From: Actinobacteria bacterium UBA5182
GTDB lineage: Bacteria; Actinomycetota; UBA4738
DNA length: 24,189 nucleotides
Reading direction: 5' to 3'
Assembly: GCA_002413185.1 (NCBI GenBank)
Contig: DHWM01000155.1
Location: 27,314-51,502 of the forward strand
Every line of letters begins with the position of its first letter. Position 1 is the first letter of the stretch. A program made the position numbers and the translations under genes. Of this stretch, positions 7,445 through 14,800 are shown in pieces. Under the pieces are notes generated by a model. The model was not told where the DNA came from. It saw nothing but the letters and a program-made list of their open reading frames with translations, and did not search any database.

Positions 7445-8626
7445 TCACAGCCGTTCTGCCCGGCATTCCACGGGGATGTACACCAGCCCGGGATTCTCCT
7501 CGCCCCGCACCATGACGAATGAGTACGCCTGCTCCTGGACGTGGTACACCTTTGTGGAGTCGCGAGAGTGCACCCCCAAGGTGATGTAGTAGCGCCCTTC
7601 CACGAACGGCACGCTCTTCAGCACGAACTGAACGCGATACTTCCCCTCGAAGCGTTCCGGGAAGAAGACATCGCGCCAGTCGGTGTTCGTGCCGTAGGAG
7701 AACATGTTCGACTGGTCGTGGATGGCGAAGGACACCACGACCGGGCCCGCCACCGGCGTGTTGGCCTTGAGGTCCAGCTGGATGGTCATCTCCTCGCCCG
7801 GGGCGAACCACTCGCGGGTCTCGCCCTCCTGACCGAAGATCTCCGCCGAGACGATCTCGATCTCCTTCGTCCCTCGGTCCCACCCGTACGCCAGGTCCTT
7901 CCGCGACATCGACAGCCGGAACTCCTGCACCACGTCGGTGGGCTTGCCGATCGCCTTGACCTCGCCGTGCTCGAGCATGACGGCCTGGTCGCACACCCGG
8001 TGGACCAGGTCCGGGGCGTGGGTCACGAACACGATCGTTCGGCCCTCCCGCTGGAACGCCTCAACCTTGTCCAGGCACTTGCGCTGGAACGCGATGTCGC
8101 CGACGGCCAGGACCTCGTCCACCAGGAGGATGGCCGGGTCCACGTGGACGGCCACGGCGAAGCCCAGCCGGACGTACATGCCGCTCGAGTAGAACTTGAC
8201 CTGGCTGTCGATGAAGTCCTCGAGCTCGGCGAACCCGACGATGTCGTCGAACCTCCGGTCGATCTCGCTCCGGGACAGGCCCAGGATCGCCGCGTTCAGG
8301 TACACGTTCTCCCGGCCTGTCAGCTCGGCGTGGAAGCCGGCGCCCAGGGCGAGGAGCGCCGCGATGCGGCCGTTGGTGGTGACGGTGCCTTCGGTCGGAC
8401 GAAGGATCCCGGCGATGATCTTGAGGAGCGTGGTCTTGCCGGAGCCGTTCGGTCCGAGGAGACCGAGCGTCTGTCCTTCGGGAATCTCGACCGAGACGTT
8501 CCGCAGCGCCCAGAACTGGTCCGACGCCACCCGGAACCTGATCACGCGCTCCTTCAGCGAGGTGGGACGATGGCGGTACCGCTTGAACCGTTTGCCGATC
8601 CCGTCGACAGTGATCGCGGCGGACAT
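7445..8626 (-). CDS. wzt: Polysaccharide ABC exporter ATP-binding protein with C-terminal glycan-binding domain
   Basis: A 393-residue protein. The nucleotide-binding domain has Walker A GPNGSGKT (58-65), the family's variant signature YSSGMYVRLGFA (146-157), Walker B ILLVDE (166-171) and the H-loop His203. Residues about 250-393 form a Wzt_C-type beta-sandwich; FSYGTNTDW and GRYYITLGVHS are typical. In O-antigen systems such as E. coli O9a, this domain binds the modified non-reducing end of the chain and licenses export. Start ATG 8626 is preceded by GGGAG and lies 5 nt after the wzm stop. Shorter mycobacterial-type Wzt proteins lack this tail, so its presence here says something about the mode of export. 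Confidence 0.92.
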   Translation of the reverse strand: MSAAITVDGIGKRFKRYRHRPTSLKERVIRFRVASDQFWALRNVSVEIPEGQTLGLLGPNGSGKTTLLKIIAGILRPTEGTVTTNGRIAALLALGAGFHAELTGRENVYLNAAILGLSRSEIDRRFDDIVGFAELEDFIDSQVKFYSSGMYVRLGFAVAVHVDPAILLVDEVLAVGDIAFQRKCLDKVEAFQREGRTIVFVTHAPDLVHRVCDQAVMLEHGEVKAIGKPTDVVQEFRLSMSRKDLAYGWDRGTKEIEIVSAEIFGQEGETREWFAPGEEMTIQLDLKANTPVAGPVVVSFAIHDQSNMFSYGTNTDWRDVFFPERFEGKYRVQFVLKSVPFVEGRYYITLGVHSRDSTKVYHVQEQAYSFVMVRGEENPGLVYIPVECRAERL

Positions 8627-8631
8627 CTCCC

Positions 8632-9594
8632 TTACAGCTCTTCCGCGAAGTCGCCGGACAGGTGGAAGAACGTCCGCCACGCCAGCAAGAACAGAAGGAT
8701 GCAGCCAATTGAGACCGCCCCCAACAGCATTGCCAGCCACGTGACGCTCACCGGCGCCAGGACCGGAGCCGCAACCGCCGTCCCACCCCTCTGCACGGTC
8801 GGCGTGACGTGGCCGTACAGGGCCCGCTGGAAACCCAGCACGACGTCCGCCATCGGGTTCACCAGATAGAGGAGCTTGAACGCGATGTGGGGCTGGAGGC
8901 GCGCCCAGACGAACGCGCTGGGGTAGACCACCGGCGTCACCCAGAACCACGTGAGGAGCGCGATGTTGACCAGATGCTGGGTGTCCCGGTAGCGCACGTT
9001 CAGCGCCGCCACCCACATGTTCAGCGAGCACGTGAACACGAGCAGCGCGAACATCGCCAGCGGCAGCAACAGGAGGTTCCACCCCAGGACAACCGATCGC
9101 GACACCGCCATGAACAGCAGCAACACCATCCCCTGCAGGACGAAGTCCACCAGGGCCGTTCCCACCGAGGCCAGCGGGAGGAGCTCCCGCGGGAAGTAGA
9201 CCTTCGTCACCAGGCTGGCGTTGTCAACGACCGACCGGGCGCCCAGGCCGAGCGAGGTGGAGAAGAGGTTCCAGGCGAGGAGCCCCGATAGCAGGTACAC
9301 GGGGAAGTGCGGGATGTTGTTCTTCAGCACCACGGTGAACACCAGGGAGAACACGGCGAGATACAGGATGGGGTTGAGCATGGACCAGGCCGCGCCGAGG
9401 ACCGAGGACTTGTACTTGACCTTGATCTCCTTGCGGACCAGGTTGCCCAGGATCTGCCGGGCCGCCCACAGCTCCCGGAGCCGGGGGCCCACGTGCAGGT
9501 GGGGCGGTTCGGAGGTTCGAACCGCCACGTCGGAGCGCGCCGGGGTCGGCGTGGCATCGGAGGTGGTGACGGTGGCCAGGGTGCGTTCCCTCAT
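8632..9594 (-). CDS. wzm: Polysaccharide ABC exporter permease
   Basis: A 320-residue ABC-2 type permease. A cytoplasmic N-terminal tail of about 45 residues leads to RKEIKVKYKSSVLGAAWSMLNPIL, the amphipathic entry and first helix typical of Wzm/TagG proteins. About six membrane helices follow, with FPRELLPL, NVRYRDTQHLV and FWVTPVVYP as family landmarks. It should form the membrane channel that works with the Wzt protein encoded 5 nt downstream, exporting a lipid-linked polysaccharide. It is first in the minus-strand operon. ATG 9594 lacks a strong ribosome binding site. The insert between the last helices (RGGTAVAAPVLAPVSV) looks longer than usual. Confidence 0.92.
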   Translation of the reverse strand: MRERTLATVTTSDATPTPARSDVAVRTSEPPHLHVGPRLRELWAARQILGNLVRKEIKVKYKSSVLGAAWSMLNPILYLAVFSLVFTVVLKNNIPHFPVYLLSGLLAWNLFSTSLGLGARSVVDNASLVTKVYFPRELLPLASVGTALVDFVLQGMVLLLFMAVSRSVVLGWNLLLLPLAMFALLVFTCSLNMWVAALNVRYRDTQHLVNIALLTWFWVTPVVYPSAFVWARLQPHIAFKLLYLVNPMADVVLGFQRALYGHVTPTVQRGGTAVAAPVLAPVSVTWLAMLLGAVSIGCILLFLLAWRTFFHLSGDFAEEL

Positions 9595-9627
9595 TCGAAA
9601 TGCGCTGGTCGGAGCGGCCGTCCACAG

Positions 9628-9633
9628 AGTCTA
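9628..9633 (-). promoter_or_regulatory. -10 promoter element of the glycan-export operon
   Basis: On the minus strand TAGACT predicts a transcript start near 9621 and a leader of about 27 nt before the wzm ATG at 9594. The region 9595-9743 is the divergent promoter space between the operon and the coiled-coil gene, so the two transcription units may be co-regulated. No clear operator was found in it. Confidence 0.4.
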
Positions 9634-9731
9634 GCAACGGTTCATTGCGGGACTGTGGAGTTCCCACCGGCCCCCCCAGCGCCACGGCCGCGCCCGCTGG
9701 GGGAACCGGCTGCCCGGCGGGCCCGCTACGC

Positions 9732-9737
9732 TACGCT
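9732..9737 (+). promoter_or_regulatory. -10 element giving a leaderless start for the coiled-coil gene
   Basis: TACGCT occurs twice in tandem (9727-9732 and 9732-9737). The second copy places the expected transcript start exactly on the A of ATG 9744, so the mRNA would be leaderless. This also supports 9744, rather than the upstream in-frame ATG at 9600, as the start. Confidence 0.45.
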
Positions 9738-9743
9738 TACAGG

Positions 9744-10109
9744 ATGCGTCGTTTCCTGCTCTCCACCGGCAAGAAGGTCCTCCCCAGGCGGTTCATCAAG
9801 TGGTACCGGCGGCGCCGTGCCCTTCGGCGGTACCTGGCGGCGCTGGCCTTCGAGCTGTACGACCGACAGATCAAGGTGGACATGGAGGTCCTGGAGGGTC
9901 GTCTGGCCGCGCGGCGGGACGGCTACTACGACCGCCTGGTCCGGGATGTCCTGGAGCGGACGGAGCTGGTCATGCAGGAGCTGGACCGGCGGATCGAAGG
10001 GTTGAGCTCGCGGCACGGCAACGAGCTGAGAGACCTTCGGGACGAGCTCGCCGAGATCCGGGCGAAGCTGGGGGACACGCTTCCCGCCGCCGCCGGCCCC
10101 ATCGACTGA
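9744..10109 (+). CDS. Small basic coiled-coil protein of the glycan locus
   Basis: A 121-residue protein with no family I recognise. Residues 1-32 are strongly basic with an amphipathic look (LPRRFIKWYRRRRALRRYL). From about 40 to 110 the sequence is helical and heptad-rich with alternating Leu/Ile/Val and charged residues, ending LRDLRDELAEIRAKL, a likely coiled coil. There is no signal peptide or membrane helix, so it is probably cytoplasmic or peripheral at the membrane. It lies 2 nt before the multidomain GT-methyltransferase gene and almost certainly shares its mRNA. Scaffold or chain-length ruler roles are possible, because coiled coils measure chain length in O-antigen terminators such as WbdD, but this is only an analogy. 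Confidence 0.72.
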   Translation: MRRFLLSTGKKVLPRRFIKWYRRRRALRRYLAALAFELYDRQIKVDMEVLEGRLAARRDGYYDRLVRDVLERTELVMQELDRRIEGLSSRHGNELRDLRDELAEIRAKLGDTLPAAAGPID

Positions 10110-10111
10110 CC

Positions 10112-12415
10112 GTGCGGCTGGCCTGGTTCAGCCCCCTCCCGCCGATGGCGAGCGGCATCGCCGACTACTCCTTCGAGCTGCTGCCCCTCATCGCGCAGCG
10201 GGCGGAGGTCTCCGTGGTGTGCCCGCCCATCGAGGCGCGGTTCGGAAGGCTCGAGCAGCGGGTCCGGCCGTCCCGCCGCCTCCAGGTGCCGCAGGGTGTC
10301 GACGTGATGTCTCCGGAAACGTTCCAGCGGGAGCGGGACCGGGACCGGTTCGATCTCGTCTTCTATCACCTGGGCAACAACCCGTTCCACGAGTTCGTCC
10401 ACGACGCGGCGATGGAGCGCCCCGGGATCGCGGTGTTTCACGACTTCGTGCTGCACCACCTGGTCGACCACATCACGGCGGACGGCCTCCGCGATCCCGC
10501 GCGGTACGAACGCCTGCTCCGGGAGCAGTACGGCGAGGCCGGGATGCGGGTGTCCAGTCTTCGATTCCGTGGGATCCACACCGACTTCGAGAAGTTCCTG
10601 TTTCCCCTGAACGGCCACATCGCCCGGCGGGCCAGGGCCATCGTCGCCCACAGCAGGGAGGTCGGCGAACGGCTTCGCGAGGTGGCCCCCGAGGCCCCCA
10701 TCACCGTCATCCCCCACTACGCCCAGAGCCCTCCGGCTTCGGTGGCCGGAGTGACCCGCGAGCAGGCCCGGGCGAAGCTGAACCTCCCGGCCGGCGCGTT
10801 CCTGGTGGGACACTTCGGCTTCGTCACCAGGCCCAAGCAGCCGGCGGCGGTCCTGGGAGGGTTCGCCCGGTTGGTGGAACAGCGCCCCGACGCCCAACTT
10901 CTGCTGGTCGGCGCGGACCACACCGGGGGGGCGGTGCAACTCCTCACCGAGCAGTACGCGCTCGAGGGGAAAGTCCGGCCGGCGGGGTTCGTCGACCTGG
11001 AACGGTTCTACCTGTACCTGCGCGCCGTGGATGCCGTGATCAACCTGCGCTACCCGAGCGCCGGCGAGTCATCGGGGACGGTGGCCCGGTCCCTGGCGGA
11101 GGGAAGGCCGATCATCGTCAACAACGTCGGATCCTTCGCCGAGATCCCTTCCGACGTGGCGTTGAAGGTCGAAGTGGACGGCGACCAGACGGCCCAGGTG
11201 GCCGGGCACCTCCTCCGCCTGGCCGAGGACACCGGGTTCCGGACCGTCCTCGCCGCCAGGGCAAGGACGTACGCGGCGACCGTGCTCGATGTGCGGCGGT
11301 GCCGGGACCTGTACCTGGCGGTGGCCGAGAGCGTGGCCGGGGCTCCGAGGTCTCCAGGCCGGGGCTCGTGGCGAGGCTATGCGGCCTCGACCAGCCGGGT
11401 TTCCCTTCGTCCCGACGAGGTCCCGCTCGTCGACCTGCCGGAGATCAGAGGCGCCACCAACCCCAAGGATTCGGCTCAGGCCATGTCGGTGAGAGAGCGC
11501 GACCTGCCCTTCATCGAATGGGTCGCCGGGCAGACGGTTCCTCCGTCGGGGGGCGCCGTGGCCATCGACCTGGTGTACCGGTTGCTCCTGCGGCGCCCCG
11601 TGGAGGAGCCCGCGCTCCGTTCGGCCCAGCTCTCCCTGGCAGCCGGCGAAGCCAGTCGGGCCGACCTCATCAGGTGGATCGTGCAGAGCCGGGAGTTCCG
11701 GGAGATCGAGTTGGTGGAGAAGACCCTGAACCGGGTCCGGCTGGAACCAGGGCCGTTCACCATCGCGGACGGCGAGACGTACGTGGACAGCGCGAACACC
11801 ACCGAGCGGGTGGTGGAGATCCCATGGGTCCTGTCGAGGTGGAAGGGGGAGGAGCGCGTCCTGGACCTCGGGTATGCCTACGCCGCCGGCTACTACCTGA
11901 CGGCGCTCCTCGGGTTGCCCATCGACGACGTGCACGCCGTCGATTGGTCGGCGGCCCCGGTGCCGGGGTTGCTTCGGACCCGGGCCGACCTTCGAGCGCT
12001 TCCCTACCGCGACGAATCGTTTCCCCTGGTCCTGTGCATCTCCACGATCGAACACATCGGGCTGGACAACCGGCGATACGGGATGGAGGGACGGGGGGGA
12101 ACCAGCGGAGACGCCTTCACCATCGCCGAGCTCGAGAGGATCCTTCAGCCGGGGGGGAGGCTGCTGATCACGGTGCCGTTCGGCCGGCGGATGGACGAGA
12201 GCTGGTACGTCCAGTACGACTCCGAACGGTGGCGCGACCTGATCGGCACGACCGCACTTCGGATCGAGGAGCAGGAGATCTTCCACCTCACCGAAGAGGG
12301 GTGGTCGAAGACGGAGGACCTCGAGACGGTGGAGCAGATCTCCTACGGGGTCAACGCCCCGGCGGCGCGATCGGTCCTGTGCGCGTCGCTGGTCAAGCCC
12401 GGCCCCGGCGCCTGA
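10112..12415 (+). CDS. Three-part protein: GT4 glycosyltransferase, DUF4214 and methyltransferase-like domain
   Basis: A 767-residue protein from GTG 10112. Residues 1-400 are a GT4-type GT-B enzyme: FSPLPPMASGIADYS at the N terminus, GHFGFVTRPKQ opening the second Rossmann half, and YPSAGESSGTVARSLAEGRP with the donor-site Glu near 317. Residues about 480-535 match DUF4214 (IDLVYRLLLRRPVEEPAL and WIVQSREFRE), a small helical domain found in surface-glycan and secreted proteins. Residues about 545-765 resemble a SAM-dependent methyltransferase, with VLDLGYAYAAGYY as motif I, an acidic DW after strand 2, FPLVLCISTIEHIG as motif II and LQPGGRLLITVPFG. Motif I is degenerate, so activity is not assured. 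It sits 2 nt after the coiled-coil gene, and its 3' end overlaps the convergent patatin gene by 73 nt. Confidence 0.87.
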   Translation: MRLAWFSPLPPMASGIADYSFELLPLIAQRAEVSVVCPPIEARFGRLEQRVRPSRRLQVPQGVDVMSPETFQRERDRDRFDLVFYHLGNNPFHEFVHDAAMERPGIAVFHDFVLHHLVDHITADGLRDPARYERLLREQYGEAGMRVSSLRFRGIHTDFEKFLFPLNGHIARRARAIVAHSREVGERLREVAPEAPITVIPHYAQSPPASVAGVTREQARAKLNLPAGAFLVGHFGFVTRPKQPAAVLGGFARLVEQRPDAQLLLVGADHTGGAVQLLTEQYALEGKVRPAGFVDLERFYLYLRAVDAVINLRYPSAGESSGTVARSLAEGRPIIVNNVGSFAEIPSDVALKVEVDGDQTAQVAGHLLRLAEDTGFRTVLAARARTYAATVLDVRRCRDLYLAVAESVAGAPRSPGRGSWRGYAASTSRVSLRPDEVPLVDLPEIRGATNPKDSAQAMSVRERDLPFIEWVAGQTVPPSGGAVAIDLVYRLLLRRPVEEPALRSAQLSLAAGEASRADLIRWIVQSREFREIELVEKTLNRVRLEPGPFTIADGETYVDSANTTERVVEIPWVLSRWKGEERVLDLGYAYAAGYYLTALLGLPIDDVHAVDWSAAPVPGLLRTRADLRALPYRDESFPLVLCISTIEHIGLDNRRYGMEGRGGTSGDAFTIAELERILQPGGRLLITVPFGRRMDESWYVQYDSERWRDLIGTTALRIEEQEIFHLTEEGWSKTEDLETVEQISYGVNAPAARSVLCASLVKPGPGA

Positions 12416-14733
12416 GGGTCGCCCGCCGGCAGCTCGGCCATGTCGTCCACCGCGCGCTGGGCCGTGTAGGCGCCCAGCGCCCGATAGGCCTCGAACTTGT
12501 ATTCATCGAAGAGCTGGTCCGCGGTGGAATGGTGCGGGAACCGGGGATCCTTCTGTTGGAACGACCGGATGTCGTAGGGGGCGTCCTTCGTCACCGCCGC
12601 CCGGCAGTACACCAGCTTGCCGGTGGTGATCCCATCCGGATAGGCGAACGTTCCCCGGACGTGGTCGTTCGAACAGAATCCGAGATCCTTGTCGAGCTTG
12701 AGATCGCGCGGGTCGATGGTGATCTCCACCTGCACGTCCGGCTCGATGCGGGCGAGCTCGATGGCCTCCCCCAGCGTGTAGAAGGTGTCGACGTCCCCAC
12801 CGCTCGCGTCGAAGCAGTAGATGATGGTACAGCCTCGCCGAAGCAATTCGATCAGCCCGAGGTTCTCGTAGTGGCCGCCGTCGGTGACATACAGGAACTT
12901 GTCGTCCATCGAATTGAGGCCGAGCAGCTCACGCACCAGGTAGATCGGGCGGGGCCGCATCCGCAACCGGGGGTTCTTGAACGTTTCCCGGTACCAGGCC
13001 GCCACCCGGCCCAGCTTCGCGCTGACCCATCGAACGACGGGGAACCGGCTGTCTTGTCGAGCGCCCCGCCGCTCCTTGCGGAGCTCCAGCCACCTCGGGT
13101 TCGGCAGCCACACGCCGAGGCGCACGTTGAGGAGGCCCATCAGGAAACGAAGCGACGCCTTCGTCATCTTTCCCATGGAGGGGGAGACCGCGGCGCCGGA
13201 GACGGCCACCGCTGCGGGGAGCGTGAGGTCACGGCCCCGGATGGTTCCCAGGTCTTCCTCCAGCTCGCTTGTCGGGTAGGTCCCGAGGAGCGGCCCCCCC
13301 ACGGAATCGGCGCTGAAGGTGAAGCTGGCGGCGTTCCGCTTGGGGGGCGTGGCGCCCTCGTCGGAGATGTTGGCCGCCGCGCAGACGATGAGCTCGGGAT
13401 ACCCCCTCCCGTCCTGCCGCTTCCACGAGTTCGGCTGCGACTTGGACAGCCGAGGCAGGTCCTTCTCGAGGATCTCCCGGGCCACCAGGTGTTCCTTTCC
13501 GTCCGGTCCCTGGGTGGAGATCCGGTGGATGGCGAACGCCGAGCTCAGTCTGCGCTTGTAGAACGGGTGCATCGACCACCGGGTCAGGTCGGAGATCGCA
13601 TAGAGGAACGCGAAGACGCCCAACGCGACGAGCCAGCCTTCGAACGTGCGCCAGCTCAGGCCGACGAACGTCACCTCGTTCAGGAACAGCAACAGGACGG
13701 CGAGGAGGCCGACCGGCCCGATCACGGCTCCGATGAACTGCGCGACGTAGCTTCTTTCCTTGACCACGAACGCCCTGAGGGCTCCCAGCACCATGCTCGA
13801 CCCGGCGATGGCTGCGATCACCTCGAGGGAGGTGGTGCCGTCGGTCTTGTCGGGCGTGGTGCCGACCTTGAGACCCCGAGCCAGGAACGGCAGAGCGTCG
13901 TGCACGTACCTCGGGAGGTCCACCCGGGTGAACCTGATGAGCTCGGGCAGCGCGACCAGGATGACGAACGCGACGAGGGCGAACCCGAACAGGCGCCTGG
14001 CCCATGCCCCCAGGAAGCGTTCGACCGCGCGAGGAGGCCGGATCAGCAGGCCGACGATCGACATCAGTCCTGCTGCCCCGGCCGGCCACAGCACGGTCCG
14101 CCACATCCAGGTGGTGATGACGACGTGGGGCCGGGGGTTGTGCAGGAAGTCGCGCTGCAGCGGCCCCAGGGAGTTTCCGCCGATGTGCAGGCCCCGCGTA
14201 TACAGCCACCCCAGCGGGCGGGACAGCACGAACAGGGACAGGCCGATGAACCCGAAGTTGACGGCGATGCCTGCGAACAACCGCAGTGCCAGGTTCACCC
14301 TCCCTCGCAGCGAGGGCGCGATGTAGGAGCTGTGGTTCCGCAGGAACTGCTCCTCCGGTGAGCCCGGGGCGTAGACAGGTGTGGAACCCAGATCGGCCGT
14401 GGCCCCGGCCACGATGGCATGGGAGGCCGCGATGTAGGAACCGCCGGACACCGCGGTGAGGTAGCTCGCCTGGTGCAGGATCTTCTCCTTCGCCAGCACC
14501 TGAAGGGCGCCGAGATTGTATGCGGCCGAACGGATCCCCCCTCCGGAGCAGCAGATCCCGATGACCTCCCGGCGCGGCCCCTGGTCGGGAGCGGCGGTCG
14601 CCGAAACCGCGGCGCGTGCGGGCGCGACGGGCGCGACGGGCGGCTGGGCCGGAGGGTGCTTCCCGATCAGGAAGTCGACGAACTTGATCCGCGTGGACCG
14701 ATGGTCGATGGGCCGTTTCCAGGCTGTCGCCAT
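12343..14733 (-). CDS. Patatin-like phospholipase with a multi-helix membrane insert
   Basis: A 796-residue protein. The oxyanion segment SGGGIRSAAYN (63-73) and nucleophile elbow AVSGGS with Ser96 are near the N terminus. The catalytic Asp lies in VTDGGHYENLGL (Asp618). Between them are about six predicted membrane helices (near 147-173, 206-231, 246-266, 303-325, 330-357 and 364-384) and a further cytoplasmic stretch. The dyad therefore comes from two halves that must meet at the membrane surface. The GGGxRS, SGGS and DGGxxxNLGL pattern also recalls eukaryotic cPLA2-type enzymes. The likely activity is acyl-ester hydrolysis on membrane lipids. Start ATG 14733 follows a G-rich ribosome binding site; the frame's upstream extension to 14790 is low-complexity and unsupported. 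Confidence 0.85.
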   Translation of the reverse strand: MATAWKRPIDHRSTRIKFVDFLIGKHPPAQPPVAPVAPARAAVSATAAPDQGPRREVIGICCSGGGIRSAAYNLGALQVLAKEKILHQASYLTAVSGGSYIAASHAIVAGATADLGSTPVYAPGSPEEQFLRNHSSYIAPSLRGRVNLALRLFAGIAVNFGFIGLSLFVLSRPLGWLYTRGLHIGGNSLGPLQRDFLHNPRPHVVITTWMWRTVLWPAGAAGLMSIVGLLIRPPRAVERFLGAWARRLFGFALVAFVILVALPELIRFTRVDLPRYVHDALPFLARGLKVGTTPDKTDGTTSLEVIAAIAGSSMVLGALRAFVVKERSYVAQFIGAVIGPVGLLAVLLLFLNEVTFVGLSWRTFEGWLVALGVFAFLYAISDLTRWSMHPFYKRRLSSAFAIHRISTQGPDGKEHLVAREILEKDLPRLSKSQPNSWKRQDGRGYPELIVCAAANISDEGATPPKRNAASFTFSADSVGGPLLGTYPTSELEEDLGTIRGRDLTLPAAVAVSGAAVSPSMGKMTKASLRFLMGLLNVRLGVWLPNPRWLELRKERRGARQDSRFPVVRWVSAKLGRVAAWYRETFKNPRLRMRPRPIYLVRELLGLNSMDDKFLYVTDGGHYENLGLIELLRRGCTIIYCFDASGGDVDTFYTLGEAIELARIEPDVQVEITIDPRDLKLDKDLGFCSNDHVRGTFAYPDGITTGKLVYCRAAVTKDAPYDIRSFQQKDPRFPHHSTADQLFDEYKFEAYRALGAYTAQRAVDDMAELPAGDPQAPGPGLTSDAHRTDRAAGALTP

Positions 14734-14800
14734 GCCACCACCCCCCGCCCGCGTTCTAGCACAAGCTCCCAGAGGTGGGAAGGGCCCCAAGCCCCAATGT

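Noticed and set aside
7541..8869. A 442-residue plus-strand frame opposite wzt and the end of wzm
   Set aside because: It is the complement of the Wzt reading frame, with His/Asp/Val-rich composition and no domain.
8627..9082. Upstream extension of Wzt to give 545 residues
   Set aside because: It overlaps the Wzm coding region in another frame; ATG 8626 with GGGAG fits the family N terminus.
10219..14361. A 1380-residue open frame on the plus strand
   Set aside because: It is a shadow: the first half is an alternative frame of the GT4-DUF4214-methyltransferase gene and the second half is antisense to the patatin gene. Its Arg/Gly/Pro-rich translation matches no family.
14766..14780. Short hairpin (TCCCA, TGGGA) between ligA and the patatin gene, considered as a terminator
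   Set aside because: It has only 5 paired bases and no U tract; too weak to support.
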